Part shown: positions 1 to 8,196 of the stretch, piece by piece
Position numbering within the stretch: the stretch's first letter is position 1
How the letters are laid out: each line of letters begins with the position of its first letter
Assembly: GCA_013203465.1 (NCBI GenBank)
Contig: JABMNR010000083.1
Location: 1-47,750 of the forward strand
Source of the DNA: Alphaproteobacteria bacterium
GTDB lineage: Bacteria > Pseudomonadota > Alphaproteobacteria > Thalassobaculales > Thalassobaculaceae
Direction of reading: 5' to 3'
DNA length: 47,750 nt
The notes under the pieces: generated by a model
The model's database searches: none
What the model was told of the DNA's origin: nothing
The model's input: the letters and a program-made list of their open reading frames with translations, nothing else
Position numbers and translations under genes: made by a program

Positions 1-109
1 AAGCTGATTGCATGTGATACCGATCCGAGGCACACTTTTTGGGTTGGGAGGATCTCATATGGAGAATCTCGGCTAAGAGGACCCTCATCGTGGTTTGAAG
101 GAGGCCCCC

Positions 110-781
110 ATGGTCGCGGTCATCGAAGGATTGCTCAGCAAGGAGCAGGTGCAGACCATCGCCAAGCGGCTGTTCGGCGCGCAATTCGTCGACGGCGCGA
201 TGAGCGGCGGCCCCCTGGGCGCCAGCATCAAGAAGAACACGCAGGTATCGCCGCAAAGCCCGGAATACCGGGAACTGGCTCAACTGGTGCTTGGTATTTT
301 GCGGCAGAACGACGAGGTCGCGATCGCCGCCCTGCCCCGACGTATCCTGTCGCCGATTTTCGCCTCCTACACCGAGGGCCATCGCTACGGCGACCATGTG
401 GACGCGGCGCTGATGGGGCCCTGGCCCGGCATGCGGACCGATCTGTCGATCACGATTTTTCTCAACGATTCGGGCGCCTATCAAGGCGGCGAGCTGGTGT
501 TGCAGACTCCGTTCGGCGAGCAGGTCTACAAACGCCCCTCCGGCGATGCCGTGCTCTATCCCACGCACTATCTGCATCGGGTCAATCCGGTCACCAAGGG
601 CCGGCGGCTTGCCATCGTGACCTGGATCGAGAGCCAGGTTCGCGACCCGGCGAAACGTGAGGTGATCGCCGATCTAGCGGTGGCGATGGACCGCCTGATC
701 ACCGCCGAGGGCGATGGCGAGACGATCCGGCGGCTTGAGAAGGCGCGTCTGAACCTGTTGCGGATGTGGGCCGACACCTGA
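110..781 (+). CDS. Fe(II)/2-oxoglutarate PKHD-type hydroxylase (PiuC/YbiX family)
   Basis: The 223-residue protein matches the PiuC/YbiX family of Fe2+-dependent dioxygenases, linked to iron uptake in other bacteria. The HxD pair falls at H96 and D98 (GDHVDAA), the distal metal histidine at H156 (YLHRV) and the 2-oxoglutarate arginine at R166. Length is normal for the family. I start it at ATG 110 and not at the in-frame TTG at 95, because an AAGGAGG ribosome site at 98-104 fits the ATG and would lie inside the longer form. A five-codon open frame (ATG at 59) with its own GGAGG lies just upstream and may be chance. No siderophore receptor gene is visible beside it, so the iron link is family knowledge only. 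Confidence 0.88.
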   Translation: MVAVIEGLLSKEQVQTIAKRLFGAQFVDGAMSGGPLGASIKKNTQVSPQSPEYRELAQLVLGILRQNDEVAIAALPRRILSPIFASYTEGHRYGDHVDAALMGPWPGMRTDLSITIFLNDSGAYQGGELVLQTPFGEQVYKRPSGDAVLYPTHYLHRVNPVTKGRRLAIVTWIESQVRDPAKREVIADLAVAMDRLITAEGDGETIRRLEKARLNLLRMWADT

Positions 782-880
782 GGATCGGTGGTGTTTTGGC
801 GGATTGCTTGACCGTCGAACCGGAGACGCGCGACCATTGCACCGATCGGCGGGATACGCCGATGATATCGAGGACAGCCC

Positions 881-1774
881 ATGAGCAGAGGCCGAGCCGC
901 CGCGCTGCTTAAACGTCTCGCGTCCGGCGGAGGCGACCCCGTTCCCGATGTGCCGCATTTCAGCTACGCATCCGAAGATCAGCGGTTGCCCAAGCGCCTG
1001 CTGATCCAGGTGGTCGAACGCATGACCGGACAACCGCGGCTGAAGCGCCTGTATATCGAGCATCGGCTCAACCCCATTCCGGATGAGGATTTCTGGTCGG
1101 CCGCCGTCCGCAAGCTCGAACTCAATCTGATCTACGACCGGGCGCGCTGGGAAGCGGTGCCGCGCGATGGCCCGATGGTGATCGTCGCCAACCACCCGTT
1201 CGGGGTGTTAGACGGCATCGTGATCAGCCACTTGGTCTCCCGGATACGGCCGCGATTCAAGGTATTGACCAACTCCGTGTTGTTTCGGGCACCGGAAATT
1301 CGGCCGTTCCTGCTGCCGATCGATTTCGCCGAGACCCGCGAGGCCCTGGCCACCAACCTGGAATCCCGCCGCTTGGCGTTGCGGGAGCTGTCGGAGGGCG
1401 GGGCGGTGATCGCTTTCCCCGGCGGCACCGTATCGACCGCCACACCGGCGTTCGGCCGGGCGTTCGATCCGGCCTGGAAACCGTTCACGTCCAAGCTGAT
1501 CGCCACGGCGAAAGCCGACGTGGTGCCGGTCTATTTCGAGGGTCAGAACAGCCGGCTGTTCCAGATCGCCAGCAACGTCAGCCAGGCACTGCGCGAGTCA
1601 CTGTTGTTCAAGGAAGTGGCCAACAAGATCGGCACCGACATTCGAGTCCGCATCGGCGACGTGATCCCCTACGATCAGCTGGCGCATATCCGCGATCGAC
1701 GGGCGTTGATCGACCACCTGCGGTCGGTCACCTACGATCTGGCTCAAGAACCCTCAACCACTCCCCGAGCGTAG
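881..1774 (+). CDS. 1-acyl-glycerol-phosphate-type acyltransferase (PlsC-like)
   Basis: A 297-residue lysophospholipid-type acyltransferase. The catalytic block NHPFGVLDG gives H105 and D111, and FPGGTVS at about 179-185 is the acceptor phosphate-binding block of this superfamily. The spacing (NHPFG..DG) is that of the LPLAT branch that includes ornithine-lipid and hemolysin-like acyltransferases, so the acceptor may be a lysolipid other than lyso-phosphatidic acid. No clear membrane span is seen; the enzyme is probably attached peripherally to the inner membrane. Its last 31 bases overlap the 3' end of the convergent Nudix gene. The family is sure, the substrate is not. Confidence 0.82.
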   Translation: MSRGRAAALLKRLASGGGDPVPDVPHFSYASEDQRLPKRLLIQVVERMTGQPRLKRLYIEHRLNPIPDEDFWSAAVRKLELNLIYDRARWEAVPRDGPMVIVANHPFGVLDGIVISHLVSRIRPRFKVLTNSVLFRAPEIRPFLLPIDFAETREALATNLESRRLALRELSEGGAVIAFPGGTVSTATPAFGRAFDPAWKPFTSKLIATAKADVVPVYFEGQNSRLFQIASNVSQALRESLLFKEVANKIGTDIRVRIGDVIPYDQLAHIRDRRALIDHLRSVTYDLAQEPSTTPRA

Positions 1775-2364
1775 CCCAAGGCCTCGGCCACCGGGCTCGG
1801 CAACTGGCCGCGCCGGCCCAGGACATCGACCTTTAGCAACATCACCTGGCTGAACGCGTCGCGGATGTCCGCCGACAGCGCCATCCCCAGGGCTTCGGCG
1901 AACGGCACGCGACGCGGCGCCAATTGCTCGTCGGAATCCGGCTCCGGCTCCCCGAGCGTCAGGTCCCAGGCCAGAAAGCCGAAGCCGATTTCATCGGTGA
2001 CGGCGTTGGAGACATCGAGCTGAAGGAACTCATGCCAACCGTTTGCGACGATCCCGGTTTCCTCGCGCAACTCACGCTTCGCACTGTCGATTGGCGGCAC
2101 CGTCTTGTCGCCGGCACCCTCCGGCAGCTCCCACGAATAGTAATCACGCGGGAACCGATGCTGGCCGACCAGCCACGTACAGCCCTCGGCGTCGACCGGC
2201 ACGATCCCGACGGCAAACGACTTCATATGGCAGACACCGTACAGGCCGGGGTTGCCGTTCGGGTCGGTGACGTCGTGCTCCGTCACTCCAATCCATGGGT
2301 TATCGTAAGCTCGACGACTGCGCCGGATGATCCAAGGCCCGCGCCGCTCATCATCCCCGTCCAT
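1744..2364 (-). CDS. Nudix hydrolase, ADP-ribose pyrophosphatase-like
   Basis: A 206-residue Nudix hydrolase. The WELPEG lead-in at about 78-83 and the RELREETGI core at 97-105 are those of ADP-sugar diphosphatases, which cleave ADP-ribose to AMP and ribose 5-phosphate. The metal-binding REXXEE core is intact, but the first glutamate of the box (GX5E) is replaced by V89 in a rearranged loop. The ATG at 2364 has a GGGAGGAA ribosome site; the longer open frame upstream reads into low-complexity Arg/Ser sequence and is not used. The gene is convergent with the acyltransferase and downstream of yceI on the same strand (73-base gap). Confidence 0.85.
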   Translation of the reverse strand: MDGDDERRGPWIIRRSRRAYDNPWIGVTEHDVTDPNGNPGLYGVCHMKSFAVGIVPVDAEGCTWLVGQHRFPRDYYSWELPEGAGDKTVPPIDSAKRELREETGIVANGWHEFLQLDVSNAVTDEIGFGFLAWDLTLGEPEPDSDEQLAPRRVPFAEALGMALSADIRDAFSQVMLLKVDVLGRRGQLPSPVAEALGYARGVVEGS

Positions 2365-2437
2365 GGTTCCTCCCGCCGGTTCGCTCCGACCGTAGCGGTC
2401 TTGGCAAAACCGAGAAAGAGGCCAGATATGGACGCGC

Positions 2438-3034
2438 CTACCCGTCCTGGCGGATCGCCTCGAATTCCAGGATGATCTCCACCTCGTTGCCGACGATATC
2501 GCCGTCAACCGCGTAGGTCATACCCCACTCCGCGCGCTTGATCGTGGTGCGGGCCGACACACCGACGGCGTAATGTTTGTCCAGGAACGGATAGCGCCCA
2601 GCCTTGTTCAGCGTGACATCGAGAACCACCGGCTTGGTCACCCCCCGGATCGTAAGGTCGCCATGGACCTTGCCCGTCGTCTCGCCGGTCGGTTCGGCCT
2701 TGGTGCCGACGAAGGTGATCATCGGGTTGGCCTTGGCGGACAGGAAATCCTTGGACCGGACGTGATCGTCGCGGCGTTTGTGGTTGGAGAACACGCTCTT
2801 CGCATCGATCTCGACCCGGATATTTTCCACCGTGCGGGCTTCGGCATCATAGATGAAAGAGCCACTGGCCGTCAGAAACTGGCCCAGAACCTTGGCAAAG
2901 CCCAAGTGAGTGACCAGAAAAGAAATGGCCAGATGCTCCTGGTCCAGGACATAGTGCCGCGGTTCCGCGCGGGCCGGCGTGACGGCGACGCAGGCAACCA
3001 GGGCAAAGGCGACGAAGCGGGCGGCGCGGAACAT
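2438..3034 (-). CDS. YceI family periplasmic protein
   Basis: A 198-residue YceI-family lipocalin-like protein. A signal peptide occupies residues 1-23 (hydrophobic run ending TPARA, cleavage before EP). The body shows the family blocks: DQEHLAISFLVTHLGFAKVLG near the N-terminus, the VRSKDFLSAKANPMITF segment mid-way and a C-terminal beta strand VEIILEFEAIR. Members bind isoprenoid-type lipids in the periplasm; the physiological role is often stress related but unsettled. A GGAGG site precedes ATG 3034. It is transcribed away from the MDR dehydrogenase gene across a 95-base gap. Confidence 0.9.
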   Translation of the reverse strand: MFRAARFVAFALVACVAVTPARAEPRHYVLDQEHLAISFLVTHLGFAKVLGQFLTASGSFIYDAEARTVENIRVEIDAKSVFSNHKRRDDHVRSKDFLSAKANPMITFVGTKAEPTGETTGKVHGDLTIRGVTKPVVLDVTLNKAGRYPFLDKHYAVGVSARTTIKRAEWGMTYAVDGDIVGNEVEIILEFEAIRQDG

Positions 3035-3129
3035 GGTCTCGATCCTCCGTGGCGTCTTGAGATGGTGAACATGGTAAGTGCGTCATTGATCTCGGCAACC
3101 GACGATCGCGTGAGGAGTCCTCTAGCCCG

Positions 3130-4140
3130 ATGACCGAGGCGACCGCCTTCTGGACCGAGGAACCGGGTCGTGGTGCCCTGCGTCGCGAAGCCTTGCCCGC
3201 GCCCGCGCCGGACGAGGTCATGGTGGAAACCCTGTATTCCGGGATCAGCCGCGGCACCGAAACACTGGTTTTCTCCGGCCATGTGCCCGACAGCCAACGC
3301 GAGGTCATGCGGGCGCCGTTTCAAGTCGGGACATTTCCCGGCCCGGTGAAATACGGCTACGCCACCGTTGGCCGGATCGTCCAAGGGCCAGGAGACCGCA
3401 TCGGGCAGATGATCTTCGCGCTGCACCCGCATCAGGATTGCTTTGTTGTTCCGACCGAGGCGGCGGTGGCGATCCCGGGTGTCGTGCCGCCACGGCGTGC
3501 GATCCTGGCCGCCAACATGGAAACCGCGCTGAACGCCTTGTGGGACTCTGGAATCGGCCCAGGCGACCGGGTGGCGGTAATCGGCCTTGGCGTGGTCGGG
3601 TTGCTCACGGCGTGGCTGGCGCATCGGATTCCCGGAACCGAGGTTGCCGCGATCGACATCGATCCGGCCAAACGCGGGGCCGCCGCCGCCCTCGGCCTGA
3701 GCTTCGTCGACCCCGCTACGGCCGCCGATGCGCCCATCGGCGACGCCGACGTGGTAATCCACGCCAGCGGTCATCCGGACGGCTTGGTCACCGCGCTGGC
3801 GCTGGCCGGGTTCGAGGCCCGGGTGCTGGAGATGAGCTGGTACGGAACCCGCCCGGTCAACCTGCCGCTGGGCGAGGCGTTTCACGCCCGGCGGCTGGAG
3901 CTGCGATCGAGCCAGGTCGGTGCCGTCTCGCCGTCGCGGCGGCCGCGCTGGAGCCACGCCCGGCGGCTTGCCAAGGCGCTCGATCTGCTCGCCGACCCGG
4001 TGCTCGACGCCCTAATCGATGACGAGGGTCCGTTCGAAGCCCTGCCGGAGACCCTCGCCGCTCTTGCCGCCGGAGAGCGTCACGCCCTATGTCATCGGGT
4101 GATCTACCCCGCCGCCCGCGCCCCTGTTGCTTCGGAGTGA
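3130..4140 (+). CDS. MDR-family (zinc-type alcohol dehydrogenase-like) oxidoreductase
   Basis: A 336-residue medium-chain dehydrogenase/reductase. The N-terminal GroES-like part contains SGISRGTETLVFSG and the KYGYATVG segment, as in BchC-like and related dehydrogenases. The Rossmann nucleotide-binding motif GLGVVGLL lies at about 157-164, followed by an acidic strand end (AIDIDP), which favours NAD. The canonical catalytic-zinc CGxCH and GHE motifs are altered, so zinc dependence is doubtful. It is the first gene of a run with PTPS-like, GT4 and methyltransferase genes (4-base gap to the next start). That context suggests a carbonyl or alcohol step on a pterin-like or sugar intermediate; this is inference. 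Confidence 0.8.
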   Translation: MTEATAFWTEEPGRGALRREALPAPAPDEVMVETLYSGISRGTETLVFSGHVPDSQREVMRAPFQVGTFPGPVKYGYATVGRIVQGPGDRIGQMIFALHPHQDCFVVPTEAAVAIPGVVPPRRAILAANMETALNALWDSGIGPGDRVAVIGLGVVGLLTAWLAHRIPGTEVAAIDIDPAKRGAAAALGLSFVDPATAADAPIGDADVVIHASGHPDGLVTALALAGFEARVLEMSWYGTRPVNLPLGEAFHARRLELRSSQVGAVSPSRRPRWSHARRLAKALDLLADPVLDALIDDEGPFEALPETLAALAAGERHALCHRVIYPAARAPVASE

Positions 4141-4144
4141 CCGC

Positions 4145-4543
4145 ATGTTCACCGTGACCGTCCGCGACCATGTGATGATCGCGCACTCCTTTCGTGGCGA
4201 CCTGTTCGGCCCGGCCCAACGGCTGCACGGCGCGACTTACGTGATCGATGTGGAGATCCGGGCGGCGGCGCTGGACCCGAACGGGGTGGTGGTCGACATC
4301 GGCGCGGCGCATGACGTGCTGAAATCGGCGATCGCGCCGTGGGCGTATCAAAATCTCGATGAGTTGCCGGAATTCAAGAACACCAACACCACCACCGAGT
4401 TCCTGGCCAAGACGCTGTTCGAGACCCTGGCGGCGGCGGCACGGGACGGCACGCTGGGCCGGGCGGCGGGCGAGCTGGACAGTCTCAAGGTCACGCTGAA
4501 CGAATCCCACGTCGCCTCGGCCAGCTATGAAGGGCGGCTGTGA
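4145..4543 (+). CDS. 6-pyruvoyl-tetrahydropterin synthase / QueD-like protein, divergent active site
   Basis: A 132-residue member of the PTPS/QueD fold. Recognisable parts are IAHSF (first zinc histidine), RLHGATYVIDV (normally C-x-x-LHGHNY), VVDI, LPEFKNTNTTTEFLA (normally NPTAE) and the C-terminal NES for the pterin-anchoring glutamate. The usual catalytic cysteine is alanine and the third zinc histidine of HGH is alanine, so the standard QueD reaction (7,8-dihydroneopterin triphosphate to 6-carboxy-tetrahydropterin) looks compromised. Start ATG 4145 has a GGAGTG site; the open frame continues slightly upstream. It ends in a 4-base GTGA overlap with the glycosyltransferase, pointing to translational coupling. 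Confidence 0.82.
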   Translation: MFTVTVRDHVMIAHSFRGDLFGPAQRLHGATYVIDVEIRAAALDPNGVVVDIGAAHDVLKSAIAPWAYQNLDELPEFKNTNTTTEFLAKTLFETLAAAARDGTLGRAAGELDSLKVTLNESHVASASYEGRL

Positions 4544-5616
4544 GCACGGCCGACGTTTGGTTCCTGTCTCCGGGTTCGTTGGACACGCCGACCGGCGGGT
4601 TCGTTTACGACCGTCATGCCGTCGAAGGCCTGCGCGCCACCGGACGATTAGCCGGTGTGATCGAGATCGATGGGCCGTTTCCAAACGCCGACACGGCCAT
4701 GCGCGACAGCGCGGCCGAGGCGATCGCCCGCGTGCCCGACGGCCATACGCTGGTGATCGACGGGTTGGCCCTGACCCCGCTCACGCCGATCGTGTCGCCG
4801 CATCTGGAGCGGTTGAACGTCGTCGCGTTGATTCACCATCTGCTGGGCGATGAGACCGGTCTTGACGCGGCGATGCGCCGGGAGTGGTTGGACGCCGAGA
4901 CGGCAATCCTCCGGCAACTCGACCGCGTCATCGTAACCAGCCGGACCACCGCCGATCGATTGCGCGGGCTTGGTCTTCGCGACGCCGGCATCCGGGTCGT
5001 CCCGCCGGGTGTCGATCCGCCGCGCGATTTGGGGTTTCGTGAGAAAACCCGGCCCATCGGCCCGTTGCGGCTGCTGTCCGTGGCGACGTTGATTCCGCGC
5101 AAGGGGCACGACCTATTGATCGACGCCCTGGCCGTCTTGGATGATCGGGAATGGCGTCTCGATCTGGTCGGCGACGCCCGCGACGCGGCCTGGGCCGAGG
5201 CCCTCGACCGGCAGGTCGATGCCTATGAGTTGACCCATCGCATCGTACGGCACGGCGCCGTGACACCGGTTGAGCTCGACCGGTTCTGGCGCCGCGCCGA
5301 TCTGTTCGTGCTGCCCAGCCGGCACGAGGGTTGGGGCATCGCCTTGGTGGAGGCCGTGCGTTGGGGATTGCCGGTGGTGGCGACCGATGCCGGCGCCATC
5401 CCCGAGGCGGTTCCGCTGCCGGCGCGGATGCTGGTGCCGATCGCTGATGTCGGCGCGCTCGCCACCGCCCTGGCCCGGCTGATGGACGATCCGACCGAGC
5501 GCCGTCGCCTGACCCTGGGCGCCATGGCCGCCGCCCGGCATCTGCGGCGTTGGAAGGCTGCCGCCGCCGAGTTCGTGATCGCGGTGACCGACGTGGCGGC
5601 GGCGGGGACGGCATGA
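4540..5616 (+). CDS. GT4-family glycosyltransferase
   Basis: A 358-residue GT-B glycosyltransferase of the GT4 (RfaB/GlgA-like) family. The C-terminal donor-binding domain contains SVATLIPRKGHDLLIDAL and the EX7E signature HEGWGIALVEA (glutamates near 263 and 271), followed by GLPVVATDAGAIPE. It transfers a sugar from a nucleotide-sugar donor; the acceptor is unknown. The GTG start overlaps the PTPS-like stop codon and its own stop overlaps the methyltransferase start (ATGA). Pteridine glycosyltransferases are known beside pterin genes in cyanobacteria, which makes a pterin-like acceptor reasonable here, but no residue proves it. Confidence 0.88.
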   Translation: MSTADVWFLSPGSLDTPTGGFVYDRHAVEGLRATGRLAGVIEIDGPFPNADTAMRDSAAEAIARVPDGHTLVIDGLALTPLTPIVSPHLERLNVVALIHHLLGDETGLDAAMRREWLDAETAILRQLDRVIVTSRTTADRLRGLGLRDAGIRVVPPGVDPPRDLGFREKTRPIGPLRLLSVATLIPRKGHDLLIDALAVLDDREWRLDLVGDARDAAWAEALDRQVDAYELTHRIVRHGAVTPVELDRFWRRADLFVLPSRHEGWGIALVEAVRWGLPVVATDAGAIPEAVPLPARMLVPIADVGALATALARLMDDPTERRRLTLGAMAAARHLRRWKAAAAEFVIAVTDVAAAGTA

Positions 5617-6380
5617 GTTTCTCCGCCGATTGGCTGGCGTTGCGGACGCCGTTCGACGCGGCCGCCCGTGACGTGGGCTTGGAACGGCACCTCGCCGCCT
5701 GGGCCGCCGCGCGAACCGCCGAGACCGGGCAACCGCTCGCCGTGATCGATCTGGGCGCCGGGTCGGGCAACAATTATCGCCATCTCGCGCCCCGGCTCGG
5801 GGTGATGCAGCATTGGACACTATTGGACAGCGATCGGGGGTTGCTGCGTTTGGCGCCGGACCGGGTGGACACCCAGCTGTGCAATCTCGCCGCCGGACCG
5901 GAGGCGGCGATCCCGGACGGGGTCGATCTGGTCACCGCCTCGGCGTTGATCGATCTGGTGTCCGAGCCGTGGCTCGCGGCTCTGCTGGCCCGGGCCGAGG
6001 CGGTGGGTGCGGCGCTGTTCGTGGTGCTGAGCTACGACGGCCGGATCGCCTGGGAGACGGAGCACGCGGCCGACGCGCGGGTGGTTGAGCTGGTCAACCG
6101 CCATCAACGCGGCGACAAAGGGTTCGGCCCCGCCCTCGGCCCCACGGCCGGCGACGCGCTGCGCCGCCTGTCGGACCGCCCGGTCTTGGAGGCCCGCAGC
6201 GATTGGCTGATCGGCTCCGGCGACACGGCGATGCGCGCGGCCCTGGTCGAGGGTTGGCGGTCGGCGGCGGCCGAGATCGCTCCCGACGAGAGCAGCGCCC
6301 TGAACGCCTGGGCCGAAGCCGCGCGCCTTCGGGCCGAAACCGTGGTTGTCGGCCACGTCGACCAGCTTATCCTGCAATAG
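5613..6380 (+). CDS. Class I SAM-dependent methyltransferase
   Basis: A 255-residue Rossmann-fold methyltransferase. The SAM-binding motif I is DLGAGSGNN at residues 46-54, with an acidic motif II (LLDSDRGLL) and LVTASALIDLVS as the motif IV region. ATG 5613 overlaps the glycosyltransferase stop by ATGA, so the two are coupled; earlier in-frame starts would lie deep inside the glycosyltransferase gene. The 3' end overlaps the convergent RibD-C gene by 14 bases. The substrate is unknown; context suggests the product of the PTPS/GT4 pathway, though small methyltransferases are functionally promiscuous. Confidence 0.85.
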   Translation: MSFSADWLALRTPFDAAARDVGLERHLAAWAAARTAETGQPLAVIDLGAGSGNNYRHLAPRLGVMQHWTLLDSDRGLLRLAPDRVDTQLCNLAAGPEAAIPDGVDLVTASALIDLVSEPWLAALLARAEAVGAALFVVLSYDGRIAWETEHAADARVVELVNRHQRGDKGFGPALGPTAGDALRRLSDRPVLEARSDWLIGSGDTAMRAALVEGWRSAAAEIAPDESSALNAWAEAARLRAETVVVGHVDQLILQ

Positions 6381-7149
6381 GAATGCGCGGCGTAAGATCG
6401 AACAACGTGTCGATACCCAGCGGGTAGGTGCGGGCCCGCAGGCGCATCGCGCCCTCCATGGTCGCGACGTCCGGCAGGGTAATGCCGGGCCGTCCGGAGC
6501 CGAGCAACGTCGGCGCCACCAGCAGGTGCAAGCGGTCGAGACACCCGGCGGCGAGAAACCGCGACACCGTGTCGGCCCCGCCTTCCACCAGCACCACCGC
6601 CAGCCCGATCCCGGCGAGCGCGTCCAGCACCGCGCGGGGTGGCAAACTCCCATCGCCGTCCCGGCCGACCGGCAGGTCCGCCGTTCCCGCCACCAGGGTC
6701 GGCGCCCGGCCATCGGTGAACACCGTGCGGTCGCGGGGCACCCGGCCCCTGGGATCGAGGATCACCCGCACCGGGTTATCGCCCTCGACCCGGCGCACGG
6801 TCAGCGCCGGATTGTCGGCCATCACCGTGCCGGCGCCCACCACCACCGCGTCGGCCAGCGCCCGCAGCCGGTGCAGATGATCGAGCGCCGCCGGGCCGTT
6901 CACATACTGGGAATGCCCGGTCACCGTCGCGATGCGGCCATCCAGGGTCTGCCCCAACTGACCGACGGCAAGCGGCCCCTCGGCGGCCTGGGCGGCAATC
7001 GCGATCAACGCCTCGGCCGCCGGCGGCGCATCATCGCGCTGGCGGAGGGTGTCGAGCTGTTCCCGGAGCACGATCCGCCGCTGCGGATCGCGCCGCGCCG
7101 TGGCGGCCTCGGCCATGGCGGCGCGCAGGCTCGCCCACGCCTGGGTCAT
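6367..7149 (-). CDS. Stand-alone RibD C-terminal (DHFR-like) reductase
   Basis: A 260-residue protein carrying only the RibD_C reductase fold. It shows GQTLDGRIA, the ribose-phosphate/NADPH segment GAGTVMADNPALTVR and the C-terminal LVEGGADTVSRFL...APTLLGSGRP. The N-terminal deaminase domain of bifunctional RibD, with its zinc Cys/His motif, is absent; about 55 residues of Ala-rich sequence stand in its place. Stand-alone RibD_C proteins include archaeal ArfC and yeast Rib7, which reduce the diaminopyrimidine ribosyl chain. ATG 7149 overlaps the creatininase stop codon (ATGA), so the two proteins are made together. It is probably not the cell's only riboflavin reductase. Confidence 0.85.
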   Translation of the reverse strand: MTQAWASLRAAMAEAATARRDPQRRIVLREQLDTLRQRDDAPPAAEALIAIAAQAAEGPLAVGQLGQTLDGRIATVTGHSQYVNGPAALDHLHRLRALADAVVVGAGTVMADNPALTVRRVEGDNPVRVILDPRGRVPRDRTVFTDGRAPTLVAGTADLPVGRDGDGSLPPRAVLDALAGIGLAVVLVEGGADTVSRFLAAGCLDRLHLLVAPTLLGSGRPGITLPDVATMEGAMRLRARTYPLGIDTLFDLTPRIPIAG

Positions 7150-7952
7150 GCCATGCCGCCGCGCCGGGACGCCGGGTCCCACTCGAAACCGTGCAGTTCG
7201 GTGATCAGCGTCGCCAGGCGTTCCGCCGTCGCCTCCAGCACCGCGCGGCCGAATTCCGGCGTCGCGGCGGCGGCGTTGCCGGTGACCCCGCGCGGGTTCA
7301 GATCCTCGGCCATCCAGCCCAGGCCCACCGCGCCCTCGGCCTCCAGCAGGGAGAACCGCTCGGTGATGCCTTCGTCGGTCGAGCGGAAATCCTCCATGGC
7401 GTCCCGGCGCACCAGCCCGGGGGCGATCGCCATCATCAGCGCGGTCTCCAACTCGCCGCCGTGCAGGCCGAACCGCGCCTCCCGCGCCTCCAGAACCTCG
7501 CCGAGTTCCATCAGCCGGAAGGTGGTCGCCCGCAGCACGATCAAGCCATGCTCGGCGCGCAGTTGCGTGGCCACCACGTCGACCAGCCCGGTCTGTCCGC
7601 CATGGCCGTTCAGGATCACCAGTTTCTTGATCTCGGCGCGGGCGACCGCTCGGCCGATCGCCATCCATTGCGCGATCACCACCTCGGCCGGCAACGACAG
7701 GGTGCCGGGAAAGTTGCTGTGCTCGACGCTCACCCCGATGCGTTGGGTCGGCAGCCGCAGCACGGAAATCTCGTCCGGCACCCGGGTCAGCGCCGCCTGC
7801 AGGATGCCCTCGGTCAGGATCGCGTCGGTGCCCAGCGGCAGGTGCGGGCCATGCTGCTCGATCGCCGCCACCGGCAAAATAGCCACGGCCCCGGCGAACG
7901 CGCCATCCGCCAGATCGGTCGTCGTGAGCTTTTCCCAGGCGTACCACGTCAT
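7146..7952 (-). CDS. Creatininase-family amidohydrolase
   Basis: A 268-residue metal-dependent amidohydrolase of the creatininase family. Visible metal and catalytic positions are E32 and H34 (IEQHGPHLPL), D43 (GTD), the NGHGGQTG histidine and the glutamate in HGGELETALM (normally HAGExET). The family includes creatininase, the archaeal FAPy-nucleotide deformylase ArfB and mycofactocin MftE. Coupling to an ArfC-like RibD_C reductase makes an ArfB-like deformylase the most economical reading, but this is inference. I start at ATG 7952 because the 40 upstream residues are not family-like. The 244 bases upstream (to DUF6429) hold no gene I can support. Confidence 0.85.
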   Translation of the reverse strand: MTWYAWEKLTTTDLADGAFAGAVAILPVAAIEQHGPHLPLGTDAILTEGILQAALTRVPDEISVLRLPTQRIGVSVEHSNFPGTLSLPAEVVIAQWMAIGRAVARAEIKKLVILNGHGGQTGLVDVVATQLRAEHGLIVLRATTFRLMELGEVLEAREARFGLHGGELETALMMAIAPGLVRRDAMEDFRSTDEGITERFSLLEAEGAVGLGWMAEDLNPRGVTGNAAAATPEFGRAVLEATAERLATLITELHGFEWDPASRRGGMA

Positions 7953-8196
7953 GGGATGAGCGAACGACGCGCCGGGCGCGAGGTCAAGGGAGGAGTGGGG
8001 TAGGTCGATATTGCAGCCAACGCGGTCATTCAGATTGGGATCAACCAAGGTAAATGGCCGCGATGAGCCCACAGCGGCCGAGTAGCTCCCAGGACCGAAT
8101 GTCCGCGGTGGGACGCAGCCGGCCGTTAGCGCCGAAGAGCAGATGTGTTTGATTGCAAACGCAGGGCAGTGGAATGCGACATGCCTTGAAGGCGCG

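Noticed and set aside
6367-7149. Normal bifunctional riboflavin gene ribD
   Set aside because: The deaminase domain and its zinc motif are missing, and no other rib genes adjoin it.
3130-7952. Mycofactocin cluster (creatininase-like MftE, glycosyltransferase, dehydrogenase)
   Set aside because: No radical SAM MftC, precursor peptide MftA or MftB is present, and the RibD-C and PTPS-like genes do not belong to it.
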